From Punica granatum (taxonomy: Eukaryota > Streptophyta > Magnoliopsida > Myrtales > Lythraceae), in contig NC_045132.1 in assembly GCF_007655135.1 (NCBI RefSeq), positions 12,772,001 to 12,836,000 on the forward strand: a stretch of 64,000 nucleotides of DNA, given 5' to 3'. The notes below the pieces were generated by a model, which worked only from the letters and a program-made list of their open reading frames with translations, did not search any database and had not been told where the DNA came from. Position 1 is the first letter of the stretch, and each line of letters opens with the position of its first letter. Of the stretch, positions 21,857 through 32,695 are shown one piece after another. The position numbers were made by a program, and so were the translations under genes.

Positions 21857-22605
21857 GCACCTTTTATTTCCGCAATGCACTTTTCAATTGGCGTGCACCT
21901 TCTTAGGAATGCAGTGCACCCTTCATTATCGCAATGCACTTTTCAATTGGCGTGCACCTTCTTAGGAATGCAGTGCACCTTTCATTATTGCAATGCACTT
22001 TTCAATTGGCGTGCACCTTCTTAGGAATGCAGTGCACCTTTTATTTCCGCAATGCACTTTTCAATTGGTGTGCACCTTCTCAGGAACGCAGTGCACCTTT
22101 TATTTCTGCAATGCACTTTCAATTGGCGTGCACCTTTCATTATCGCAATGCACTTTTCAATTGGCGTGCACCTTCTCAGGAACGCAGTGCACCTTTTATT
22201 TCTGCAATGCACTTTCAATTGGCGTGCACCTTCTTAGGAATGCAATGCACCTTTCATTATCGCAATGCACTTTTCAATTGGCGTGCACCTTCTCAGGAAC
22301 GCAGTGCACCTTTTATTTCTGCAATGCACTTTTCTATTGGCGTGCACCTTCTCAGGAACGCAGTGCACCTTTTATTTTTGCAACGCACCTTTCAATTGGC
22401 GTGCACCTTCTCAGGAACGCAGTGCACCTTTCATTTCTGCAATACACCTTTCAATTGGCGGCACCTTCTCAGGAACGCAGTGCACCTTTTATTTCTGCAA
22501 TGCACTTTCAATTGGCGTGCACCTTCTCAGGAACGCAGTGCACCTTTTATTTCTGCAATGCACTTTTAATTGGCGTGCACCTTCTTAGGAATGCAGTGCA
22601 CCTTG
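21857..22605 (+). repeat. 59-bp tandem array in element C
   Basis: About 13 units, each with CAATGCACTTTTCAATTGGC, GTGCACCTTCTTAGGAATGC and AGTGCACCTTTCATTATCG. The GTGCAC palindrome recurs at least twice per unit. It lies just upstream of the PPT, the hypervariable 3' region where Tat/Ogre-type elements are known to carry tandem repeats. Element E has an unrelated-looking array in the same place. Open frames here (for example 21934-22569) are repeat artefacts. Confidence 0.85.
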
Positions 22606-23086
22606 CAAACCCGTCAAGCAATCGCTCGTGCACCCCGCAAGTCTACTGGGTAGGCGCCTTTGAACCATGCAGTTCATTCGGTATGCGCCCCGTGCATATT
22701 GCAAAACCCCGGGCAAGCGTCCATGCATCGGGTAACATATTGGGCAAGCGCCCATGCCTCTTGCAAAAGTACTTTTCAATTGGCGTGCCTTCTCAGGAAC
22801 GCAGTGCACCTTTAATTAAGATCAGCACTTTTCATTAAACTTGGCATACCGCATTTCTAATTAAACAAAGCATTTCTCGTTAACTGTAATTTCCTTTATG
22901 CATGTATCCCATTTGTTTACTGCCAAACTTATGCAAATCTCACCTCAGTTCCTTTATCTTAATGATAGGCACAATATCCCGTATATCCAAAGTAAGAAGG
23001 AGAAGGCCATATAGGAAATTCCACATGGATCATTGCTATCAAACTGGGTGCTTTTGGCTGCACATCCGCTACTCGAGCACGCAGTC

Positions 23087-23100
23087 AAAGAGGGGCAAGC
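23087..23100 (+). other. Polypurine tract of element C
   Basis: AAAGAGGGGCAAGC immediately before TGTCAGC at 23101. Identical to the tract before the E 3' LTR at 54053-54066 and to the duplicated copy at 24826-24839. Confidence 0.8.
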
Positions 23101-23372
23101 TGTCAGCACCCCATTTTGGCTCACCGATTCAAATTACATTATCACAATGATCCAAGCTATGACTTGAGTAGAGTACAGAAAAACGAATTAACAGAGCAGA
23201 AAATCACTATTCATCCTCAAGTCAGCGAAATCGGGCAAATGACACATACACCTGACAGAAGGACCCCAGGGGTCAGCAAGTAGCAACAAAGTGACTAGAG
23301 AGCTCAACAATGTCCAAAACCAGCATTTTCAGTATATCACACCGACGGTACTATTTTCCGATAGCTCGCTTG

Positions 23373-25097
23373 ACTCTACTTCATGTGACGGGTGACAATC
23401 TCACCCACGAGGAGAAACTTTCAGGATAGCACTCCAGGCATTCGGTGACATCACTATCAGTTGGCAAGCACGAAGCTTTCTGCCACAGCATCGATTGCAA
23501 CATAGACAAGCTCAGTGATGGAGGAAGCACAATGATTCCTTCCACACCTCACGCAACTCCCCGCAGCGTTTGCATTTACTTTTTGCACCTTTTATTTCCG
23601 CAATGCACTTTTCAATTGGCGTGCACCTTCTTAGGAATGCAGTGCACCCTTCATTATCGCAATGCACTTTTCAATTGGCGGCACCTTCTTAGGAATGCAG
23701 TGCACCTTTCATTATTGCAATGCACTTTTCAATTGGCGTGCACCTTCTTAGGAATGCAGTGCACCTTTTATTTCCGCAATGCACTTTTCAATTGGTGTGC
23801 ACCTTCTCAGGAACGCAGCCACCTTTTATTTCTCAATGCACTTTCAATTGGCGTGCACCTTCATTATCGGCACCAATGCACTTTTCAATTGGCGTGCACC
23901 TTCTCAGGAACGCAGTGCACCTTTTATTTCTGCAATGCACTTTCAATTGGCGTGCACCTTCTTAGGAATGCAATGCACCTTTCATTATCGCAATGCACTT
24001 TTCAATTGGCGTGCACCTTCTCAGGAACGCAGTGCACCTTTTTTATTTCTGCAATGCACTTTTCTATTGGCGTGCACCTTCTCAGGAACGCAGTGCACCT
24101 TTTATTTTTGCAACGCACCTTTCAATTGGCGTGCACCTTCTCAGGAACGCATGCACCTTTTCATTTCTGCAATACACCTTTCAATTGGCGTGCACCTTCT
24201 CAGGAACGCAGTGCACCTTTTATTTCTGCAATGCACTTTCATTGGCGTGCACCTTCTCAGGAACGCAGTGCACCTTTTATTTCTGCAATGCACTTTTAAT
24301 TGGCGTGCACCTTCTTAGGAATGCAGTGCACCTTGCAAACCCGTCAAGCAATCGCTCGTGCACCCCGCAAGTCTACTGGGTAGGCGCCTTTGAACCATGC
24401 AGTTCATTCGGTATGCGCCCCGTGCATATTGCAAAACCCCGGGCAAGCGTCCATGCATCGGGTTAACATATTGGGCAAGCGCCCATTGCCTCTTGCAAAA
24501 GTACTTTTCAATTGGCGTGCACCTTCTCAGGAACGCAGTGCACCTTTAATTAAGATCAGCACTTTTCATTAAACTTGGCATAACACCGCATTTCTAATTA
24601 AACAAAGCATTTCTCGTTAACTGTAATTTTCCTTTATGCATGTATCCCATTTGTTTACTGCCAAACTTATGCAAATCTCACCTCAGTTCCTTTATCTTAA
24701 TGATAGGCACAATCCCGTATCCAAAGTAAGAAGGAAGGCCATATAGGAAATTCCACATGGATCATTGCTATCAAACTGGGGTGCTTCTAAGTCTTTGGCT
24801 GCATCCGCTACTCGAGCACGCAGTCAAAGAGGGGCAAGCTGTCAGCACCCCATTTTGGCTCACGATTCAAATTACATTATCAACAATGATCCAAGCTATG
24901 ACTTGAGTAGAGTACAGAAAAACGAATTAACAGAGCAGAAAATCACTATTCATCCTCAAGTCAGCGAAATCGGGCAAATGACACATACACCTGACAGAAG
25001 GACCCCAGGGGTCAGCAATAGCAACAAAGTGACTAGAGAGCTCAACAATGTCCAAAACCAGCATTTTCAGTATATCACACCGACGGTACTATTTTCC
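23373..25097 (+). repeat. Direct tandem duplication of 21648-23372
   Basis: A unit of about 1.73 kb covering the end of the internal region, the 59-bp array, the PPT and the first 260-270 bp of the LTR. Differences between copies are mostly one- to few-base insertions and deletions (for example GCAGTGCACC against GCAGCCACC near 23815). That is unusual for real divergence and raises a consensus or assembly problem. It contains the second 59-bp array at about 23582-24334. Confidence 0.75.
24826..24839 (+). other. Duplicated polypurine tract of element C
   Basis: AAAGAGGGGCAAGC before the second LTR start at 24840. It exists only because of the 1.73 kb duplication. Confidence 0.7.
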
Positions 25098-25858
25098 GAA
25101 AAACCCGTCGGTTTAACCCCAGGAAGAAGAAAACAGCCCGACTGCCCAGTCGGGTCAAATTTCTGACTGTTTATACGGTTTTCTTGTAGATCGGTCGATA
25201 CAGGACTTTGTTTGGAAAACAACCACCACAGCCACCTCCAGAGGTGAGTTAGGAGTCAGGATCCGTTGGCCTTGCTCAAATATTCCATCGGGAGCTCCGT
25301 GGCGACGTCCGACCGACTGGTGCCAGACGGGTCCGAATTTCCAGACGTGCTCTGTGTTTTCCCGTGATCTTTGCAGGGTTGTACGGGTGCCCCGATAAAC
25401 TCTGGGACCAAACTACCACCACAGTCACCTCCGGGGGTCAGGTAGGAGTCAGGAGCCGCCGACCTTGCCTCAACATTCCATCGGGAGCCTCCGTGACGAT
25501 GTCCGACCCGACTTGTGCCAGTCGGGTCTGTCCACCCTTCCAGTCGGTCTGTTGCAACCATTCGGGTCTGTTCAAGCCAAAACAGCCCAAACCCGACCCA
25601 CCAACGGTCCAACCCGACTCTTGAAGGTCCCATCCCGCATCTCGGGACTAGGATGACCATTCCCGACTTAGAGAGCTAGGACTTTTACATTCTCGTTGCG
25701 TTTATGGAGTTATAAGGGGTTTTATGTATGTTTTATCTCCAAGTTTTAATCTTTATGCATTTTCCATGTTATATCATGCATATTTTATCCTGATTTATAT
25801 GCTAGCATGTCGGGAAACCCTTGGATCGTATTTGAGAAGAACATCTCGACCCGGAAAG

Positions 25859-26219
25859 GCAAAGAGCTCACGGGTTTCCCTCCAAGGGAGGTGACCGAAT
25901 GCTCTCTTGCTCCTTTCGGGCAAGGAACGATCTTCTTGATCCGATCCAAGTTTGATTCCCGAGTTTCATCGTATTTTCTCACGTGCATGAAGTCGGTATT
26001 GTTTATCGATTCCTTAAATAATTGTTTGTGCATGTTTGCATGTTCGAATGCGTTATTCAAATCATGGCAATACCGACTTTCGTTTAATCGTGTCCTTTAT
26101 CATGTTTTGTCGTTTAAGCAAGCGAGAAATGATTCGAAATGAGATGGGGAGGAAACCTCGTGGAACCTCATTCTGGCCATGAGACCTCTCGGTTATCTCC
26201 AAGGAGAAGTAACCGAGAG
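25859..26219 (+). other. Hairpin modules in the C 3' LTR
   Basis: Copies of the two LTR C modules. Module 1 is at 25859-25910. Module 2 pairs CTCTCGGTT (26186-26194) with AACCGAGAG (26211-26219). Stems are intact despite many indels in the flanking sequence. Confidence 0.55.
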
Positions 26220-28511
26220 CCTTTTAGACTCGTACGGGTTGTATGAGGCTTCCTCTTCCCGTTTTGAGTCCGTTCTCGGCTTTCGTGTAATTTGCAATTT
26301 ACATTATCGTCGCAATATCGCATGAAAATGTCTTTTCAAAACAAATCATGCATGGATTCGGGTAACGATGACTCATTCGGGTCCATTCGATTACGAGGGT
26401 AGTTTCGGTCATTGGACCAAATTATCTTCGATTCTTATGGAATCGTCTTCGTCGTCGAGTCGCGAATCTTTTTCACAATTAATGCATTCGGCACAACCCT
26501 TAAGCATTAATTCCACTAACGGGTTAATCGGGACGCTCACATGATTAAACCCACTTCACAATGATAAAGTTTACACGAATTGGCCATTAACTGATAAACT
26601 CGCGTCGATGAGTTGGTCAAATGACGTTGGTACCCTTTTCAAAACCCGAAACCCGCGGTCCGATGTAGCATGGACGTCTGAAAAGAGCTTTTGTGTCTCA
26701 ACTTGAATGTTTACCTGATTCCAGGTAGCTCAGGTCAGGATACAGAAGATCTTTCTAGATCACTTCCGGGCAGATCGACCGGTTCTTTGGCTTTTCGGGG
26801 TTCTTGCACAACCTTGGATGATCCAGGAATTGGTCGACACCGGCTACAGGCCGAGGTGGCCCGCACTGCGATGTTTCCCCTTTTCTGAAAACAATTTTCA
26901 AATAAAGGGCAAAATCGTCTTCACATTCAGCGACACCCTTAGGGGTAGCATGACAGAAAAACACTATAGTACGGGATAAGAACGGGCTACCTGTTCAGGT
27001 GCAGGTTCATCTGCATAGCCTTTTCTTATCTAACTGACGAGTTTCTGTCATCCTAACATAGACTCGGGTAACTAGAACGGTTATCTATGTCAGAAAACAT
27101 GCAAAATGCTGATTAACCTTTCATTCGACCTAACCGAACACTAGATAAGGGTAGGAGGAATTCTAGATTCCAAATCTAGAGTCAAACACGAGTTTGGTTA
27201 ATTCAGTGGTAATTCAGTGTCACAACACCGAATCACTGTAAAAACAATCCACACACTCGAAACTTGACTACGGACACCCGACATGTCAGGTTCTCAAACC
27301 AAAGCCGAATGCTAAAACATTGACACGCATTTGTTTGTCTAGGGTAGGATTTGCATGTCAAAATACCCCGGATCAATAAACTTGTTAATCCACGTACATT
27401 CGGTGAATACAACACATTGTCTGTCATTTATCTGCTGCTTGTTATCTTTCCGCACCTGTTGCCATGAGGTCGAGCTTGATCCCTAGGTAGAACAATATTA
27501 GGGTTCAACGCCCTAATCATCGATCACAGGGTCCAACGCCCTAATCAACACTCACAGGGTCCAACGCCCTATTCAGTGAGAGCGTGCATTGAATTTCAGT
27601 TCTTCGGTCTTTCCCTAAACTCACGGTGAGTTAGAGCGGAATAATAACCGAACGCGAGTCGACTGGAATTCGGCCATTTGTAATTTGTATTTATTGTTTC
27701 GAGAGCATTGTAAGGATTTTTATTTTGTACATTTGTTCTGTAAGAATCAGTCGGTGAGCGAACGGTCCGAGAGTCGAATTAATCGAATCAGTCTAATGCT
27801 TGCCCAGATACAAGTAAATCCAAGATCTCGCGGTTTGGTTCACGCAGGGATTCAACCTCCATGGTTCGATGAACTGTAATGCAAGATTATGAACCAACTC
27901 ACCGACATACGGGTTTACTTCTCTCTCGGCTTCTCAACCGACATCGTTTAGTTCACCGAATCTCCGGTGTCAAAACGTGACAGCCGAGTACAGCTTAATT
28001 CATGGTTTGAGCGGGAGTCGAGTGGTTTTCCCCCTTTTGGGCCCTTCACTGGGTTTGGGATTGTGACCTGCTACATGGGCCAAGCGCGCGTCCGTCGGGG
28101 AGAAGATGCCTCTCAGGGTTCCCGACCGTACCTGCGCTCGGAGAAACGGAAACCTACAAAGGACGTCAGTCGCACTCAGTCGACGAGACTATGATGCGTA
28201 AGAAGAATCCATGTAAAGATGTATCGGGGATTTGCTATTGGTGACCATTAGAGGGCGGTCGTGTCCCTATCGGAGAATGGCTTTTTCTGGAACGGGTAGC
28301 CTGTAGAATATGTGCATAAAGGTAAAAGGAGGGATCTTATGGGATCCTCCAAATCAAGGATACGTTGACTCGACCCCATTTCGAAACGGGTCTCGGGCCT
28401 GGAGAGCCGAAGAGAGTTTGCTTGCGTCGGAGGATGCCGAACCACTACTCGGTGTAGCTTCACAGAGAAGTGTTACCTTTCTTTCGTGGTCAAGCCGACA
28501 TTGTCCCCTAA

Positions 28512-28792
28512 CTTTTGCCTAGGCCACGAGATGCGTGATGACCTAGCAGGGTATTTTATTTGATTTTTCTCACATGAACACTCACCTTTTGCTACGATCA
28601 CCTGTGTTTTGGGTGAGATCGCACCTCTCGAGTCCTCTGACTTTTGCCTAGGCCTCCCTTTGAGGGTTTTAGACCTAGCAAGGAAATGATTTATGCTCTC
28701 CTTTTGCTGCGACTCCCCTTTGCGGGATTTTAAGCCGTGCCCCTCATTCCCTAACTTTTGCCTAGGCTGCCTCAGGGAGGTTTTCGACGTAG
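28512..28792 (-). other. Hairpin-GCAAAAG string downstream of the Tat integrase
   Basis: On the minus strand five hairpins are each followed by GCAAAAG (plus-strand CTTTTGC at 28755, 28701, 28641, 28586 and 28512; spacing 54-74 bp). In the hairpin at 28648-28678 CTAGGTCT pairs with AGGCCTAG around CCC/GGG. At 28519-28546 CTAGG pairs with CCTAG and CACG with CGTG. At 28593-28623 the minus strand pairs CACC/GGTG and CGAT/ATCG. At 28762-28792 an inner CCTC pairs with GAGG. C and E carry the same design with different stems. Confidence 0.7.
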
Positions 28793-28933
28793 CTGGAAAA
28801 TTATTATTCTTTTCTCTCAGGAAGGTTGCGTGGTGAAGAAAATGACAGGAGTCTGTATACACATGGATGAATGAAAAAGATGTTATAAAAGAAATGGACA
28901 CGAGATCCAGCAATTGAGATACAACATGGGTGG

Positions 28934-30181
28934 TCATGGATAATATTTCTTGATGGCTTCAGCGTTGACCGGGAGCGCATTTTCAGTCCCGTCCATGTCG
29001 CTTAAAATGACAGCTCTCCCGGAGAAGGTCTCCTTGACAACAAAGGGTCCGTCGTATTTGTACGAGAACTTTCCCCGGGAGTCCGGCGTGACGTGTAGGA
29101 CTTTCCTCAAAACGAGGTCACCGGGGTTGAATTCGCGATGACGGACTCTTGCGTTGAATGCTCGAGCCATTCTTTGCTGGTAGCACTGTCCATGGCGTAG
29201 CGCTTTCAATCTCTTTTCATCAATGAAGTTTAACTGTTCATAACGCTGTTTTGCCCATTCTGCTTCTTCAAGTTCGGTTTCGGCAAGAATCCTCATGGAA
29301 GGGATTTCAACCTCAATTGGGAGGACTGCTTCCATGCCGTAAACCAAGGAATATGGAGTTGCCCCCGTGGAGGTCCGGATTGATGTTCGGTATGCCAAGA
29401 GAGCGTAAGGGAGCATTTCGTGCCAATCCTTGTAATTCACCGTCATCTTCTCAATGATCTTCTTGATGTTCTTGTTCGCAGCTTCCACCGCACCGTTCAT
29501 TTGCGGACGGTATGGAGTGGAGTTGCAATGTTGAATCTTAAATTGGGCACAGAGTTCGTCGAGGACTTTGTTGTTCAAGTTCTTGGCGTTATCCGTGATG
29601 ATCGTCGCCGGGACTCCATACCGGGCAATGACGTCGCGTCTGAGAAAACGGGCCACGGCTTTTGCAGTGACCGACGTGAGAGTGATAGCCTCGATCCATT
29701 TGGTGAAATAATCAATTGCCACCAGGATAAACGTATGTCCTTTAGATGCCTTGGGGTTGATCGGGCCAATCACATCCATCCCCCACATTGAAAAAGGCCA
29801 CGGTGCCGTCATGGGGCGTAACTCATTGGGCGGCGCTTTGATCTGATCGGCGTAAACTTGACATCGGTGGCAATGTCTGACGTGCTTCACACAATCAGTC
29901 TCCATGGTGGACCAATAGTAGCCTAAGCGCATAATCTTTTTGGCGAGCTTGAGACCGTTCATATGAGGTCCACAATTTCCTCCGTGCACTTCCTCCATAA
30001 GACGTCGCGATTCGTGTTCATCGATGCACCGAAGGAGCGTGGAGTCAAAGGAACGGCGGTAAAGTATCTCGCCGCTTAGAAAATAGTGTATCGCAAGGCG
30101 TCTGAGCGTCTTTCGGTCGCGGCGATCGGCGAATGGAGAGCATTGGCCGGTTCTTAAAAGTTCTTGATGTCTTCGTACCAC
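28934..30181 (-). pseudogene. Integrase of the Tat/Ogre element (3' part of pol)
   Basis: Integrase of Ty3/Gypsy type, which would insert element DNA into the genome. The 415-residue open segment shows an HHCC zinc-binding region (H66, H73, C104, C107), and the catalytic triad D136 (WGMDVIGP), D197 (IITDNAK) and E233 (NGAVEAANK) with 35 residues between the last two. A C-terminal domain ends at NAEAIKKYYP. No chromodomain follows, consistent with Tat. The segment itself is intact, but a one-base frameshift near 30160-30180 separates it from the upstream additional RNase H, and the upstream part is broken. The annotated M is simply the first ATG, not a real start. Downstream is 3' untranslated sequence with the hairpin string. 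Confidence 0.85.
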
Positions 30182-30592
30182 GGCTTTGCCTCAGACGCTT
30201 CGATTGCGTTGCAGTGTGCCGGTCCTTTGGCTATCTCAATCTCGAGGGGCTCGATGAGGCTTTCCCTCGTGATGCTCACCATGGAGGCAAGCGTTGCAAG
30301 CGCATCTGCGAACTGATTTTTCATGCGTGGGGTATAGGTGAACGAGATGTTCTCGAAGTTTTCCGTTAACCTCTCGAGGTACTTGTGGTATGGCACTAGC
30401 TTCGCATCTTTTGTCTTCCACTGCCCCAATGTTTGGAAGATTGTGAGCATAGAATCGCCGAATACTTCTAGCTCTTTTACCTTAAAATCGATTGCCGCTT
30501 GTAGGCCGAGAATACATGCCTCGTATTCGACCACATTATTGGTGCACGGGAAGCCGATCTTTGCCGCCACCGGGTAATAGCGTTCGTCCGGG
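30154..30592 (-). pseudogene. Additional RNase H domain (aRNH) of the Tat element, 5'-truncated
   Basis: Contains FPCTNNVVEYEACILGLQAA, FGDSMLTIFQTLGQW and MKNQFADALATLASM, the conserved pieces of the second RNase H that lies between the retroviral-type RNase H and integrase in Tat elements. The start of the domain is missing. Near 30592 the frame jumps from LLSKTDP of the RT-RNase H directly to PDERYYPVAAKIG, so the linker and the first part of aRNH are deleted. It ends in a stop after WYEDIKNF, caused by a frameshift before the integrase. Confidence 0.8.
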
Positions 30593-31017
30593 GATCCGTC
30601 TTTGACAGCAAGCGAATCGTGTGATAGAGCGTGTATTGTCGGAGTCTCTGCATCACCCACACCAATGCACAACACATCTTCTCGATTTCCGGATAATTGG
30701 ACTCTCCGTCGGTGAACTTTTGCTCAGATAATAGATTGCGTGCTCCGTGTGTGTGGACTCCTCCTCCTGCCCTAACATGCATCCAATGATTGTCGGCGTA
30801 CAGTTAGGTAAAGTATGAGGGGGCGGCCTGGTGTAGGCGGAACCAATACAGGCGGTTGAACTAGATATGCCTTGATGGTGGCGAAGGCCTTCTGACATTC
30901 TTCGTTCCATTCGATCGCCGCGTTCTTGCGGAGCAAGCGAAAGAGTGGTTGGCATTTGTCTGTCGGGTTTGCAATGAATCGCGCGATGTAATTCAATCGC
31001 CCTAGAAAGCCTCGTAC
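30593..31017 (-). pseudogene. RT C-terminus and RNase H of the Tat element, broken
   Basis: Reads in pieces in different frames: LNYIARFIANPTDKCQPLF, FATIKAYLVQPPVLVPP and GRPLILYLTV, then GCMLGQEEE and THTEHAIYYLS, then KFTDGESNYPEIEKMCCALV and RLRQYTLYHTIRLLSKTDP. These belong to the thumb/connection of Gypsy RT and the start of its RNase H. At least two frameshifts lie between 30720 and 30800. The Copia LTR at 31018 cuts off the RT palm, so the catalytic YxDD is not in the window. Confidence 0.8.
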
Positions 31018-32680
31018 TGTCGGGAATTGGTGTATGCCCTAGAGGCAATCTGTCATCAATTCTGTAATATGACATATATTTCATTATAATACGAGGCATT
31101 TATGGTATTGTGTGGGTTGCGCTGAATTTTCATTTTACACAATAACGTCCTTGGAATAGTAGGTTCAACAGGCATTAAGTGTGACTTGATTGTGAGATCC
31201 TATAATGACTGAACACTATTCCTAAATGTCCCTAGTCAAAGTATTATCGTTAATTAGGACAACGATAATGCGGTTAGACTAGTGTGGGTGTAGATTGATG
31301 ACCAAGTCTCACAGGTCATGGATGTGGAGACATCGAGTCACACCGCAGGTATACATTAGGAGTAATGTGTACTGGATTGATCCGTCATGAGACTGCTACA
31401 TGGGTCATTACGTGACTGTCATTAGCAGATCTCATAGTGACTATGGTGCAGTGGTCCTTTGACTTGAGGTCATCATAGTTTCCTACATGTAATGTCGTAT
31501 ACTTTGATACTGTCAAACGCCACCGTAACAGGCTGGTTATAAAGATAGTTATTGGGTATACCACAGAGCATGGAGAGGAATGTGAGTGACCAAGATAGAA
31601 TTTGTCCTTCCTACGTAATGGGAGTGATATCTCACGGCCGCTTGGTGGGTAGAGTCTATAAGTGTATGCATACCCAAATGAGTCGATATAGGGATATCGA
31701 TCTCATTTGTTCTGATAGACTTACCCGGTAAACCAAGAAAAAGAGATTGAGCCATACAAGGATGACAACGACCATGCCTTGGGCTCAATAGAGATATAGA
31801 GAACAAAGGGATTATATTGCACGGTAACATAGGTCACAAGGTTCGTCGAGAAATTGACTTTCTGATTACTTGAGTAGCAGTGATGCATTGCTAGATGCCG
31901 CTCACTGTTTGTAATATTGAAATAGAGATTTCGATATTACTGTCAACGTAATCGGGAACCTACAGGGTCACACACTACGACCAAATCGACGAGATGGTTT
32001 TGAAACACTAAATCTGTCTAATAGAGATTAGACGAGTTACGGTACGATTAGTTAATCGGATATTTAATGAGATTAAATTTGCCGATTAATTGGACCCGGT
32101 TAATTAGATTAATTGGACCCAATTTATACACGAAACAAAGGCACAGGAGGCTCGAATCAGGGGCCACGTTGCACACACATGCAAAGCTACTTGTGGAATT
32201 TTGCATGAAGGCCAAGTGCCTTCCATGTGTCCATATGCATGGATGCCATGCATCATAAGCCTTCCATTTATGTGCTTATATATAAAAGCACAAATGGAAT
32301 GGCTGAAGATGATGACGAATGGATATATATATATGTATGACATATATGTGTGGATATATGTTTTGTGTATGGGTGTACGAGAGTTCGGATCGAATTGTTC
32401 GATTTGAAGACGTCCATTAGTCTTATTGTTATCGGAGTCTCACCGGTGTTTCCTTTGAGCGTTGGCTGCTAGCACCGTTGATCTCGAAGACTCGTCGACG
32501 AAGTCGGTGTGGATACCGGTAGAGGCGTCACGCGTGGGACGCTCAATCGACAGTTTAAAAGATTTCAGGTACACTTTATCTATTCCCATTCTACTAGAAG
32601 GTCTTGGGATCTAGTTTCACGGGTAGAAAATTTTGAATTTCTATTCCTTTCATGCTTTCGTAGGCCCCGTGAAACTAGCA
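31018..32680 (+). repeat. 5' LTR of the Copia element
   Basis: 1,663 bp from TGTCGGGAATTGG to ...GTGAAACTAGCA. The 3' copy at 59397 begins TGTTGGGAATTGG, so the 5' copy has a C at position 4. Contains a strong TATA box. The minus-strand frame at 31549-31830 and the plus-strand frame at 32067-32258 are spurious. Confidence 0.9.
32277..32289 (+). promoter_or_regulatory. TATA box of the Copia 5' LTR, inside a hairpin
   Basis: TATATATATAAAA, flanked by CCATTTATGTGCTT upstream and AAGCACAAATGG downstream, which are inverted repeats with one extra base on the left. The same arrangement is in the 3' LTR. Confidence 0.65.
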
Positions 32681-32682
32681 AT

Positions 32683-32694
32683 TGGTATCAGAGC
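32683..32694 (+). other. Primer-binding site of the Copia element
   Basis: TGGTATCAGAGC, complementary to the initiator tRNA-Met 3' end, two bases after the LTR end. Confidence 0.9.
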
Positions 32695-32695
32695 C

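Larger units (their letters stand above)
16867..23086 (+). mobile_element. Internal region of element C (non-coding)
   Basis: About 6.2 kb between PBS and PPT with no gag, protease, RT, RNase H or integrase similarity in any frame. Landmarks in order: a conserved leader block (16998-17161), a 110-bp array (17558-17960), a hairpin minisatellite (18488-18843), the hairpin-GCAAAAG string (20355-20507) and a 59-bp array (21857-22605). The stretches between, including the conserved block at about 19100-19270, have counterparts in E. The 260-codon frame at 18319-19101 is a product of the minisatellite. I infer a large non-autonomous derivative of a Tat-type element. Confidence 0.8.
23101..28004 (+). 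mobile_element. Rearranged, truncated 3' LTR of element C
   Basis: Starts as LTR (23101-23372), then returns to internal sequence because of a tandem duplication (23373-25097), starts as LTR again at 24840, and jumps near 25098 from the equivalent of about 9650 to about 11419. That removes about 1.75 kb including the TATA region. It then follows the 5' LTR to 28004 and stops about 345 bp short of the LTR end, joining the minus-strand Tat fragment. The D empty site (AACATCTCGACCC near 25840) is here. Confidence 0.8.
28005..31017 (-). mobile_element. 3' half of a Ty3/Gypsy Tat/Ogre-type retrotransposon
   Basis: On the minus strand: a partial RT-associated RNase H, an additional RNase H, an integrase and 0.93 kb of 3' untranslated sequence. 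A second RNase H between RT and integrase marks the Tat lineage. The upstream part is cut off at 31017 by the Copia insertion and the downstream end at 28004 by the C LTR junction; no LTR of its own is in the window. Of the 3' region, 28512-28792 holds the hairpin-GCAAAAG string; in 28005-28500 and 28793-28933 I recognise nothing. Several frameshifts make it inactive. Confidence 0.88.

Noticed and set aside
21934..24466. Several frames of 150-284 codons
   Set aside because: They translate the 59-bp array and its duplicate in shifted frames. Single-base indels in the second copy destroy any common frame.
31549..31830. 93-codon minus-strand frame, also present at 59910-60191
   Set aside because: It is repeated only because it sits in both Copia LTRs and has no known domain. 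It lies antisense within LTR sequence.
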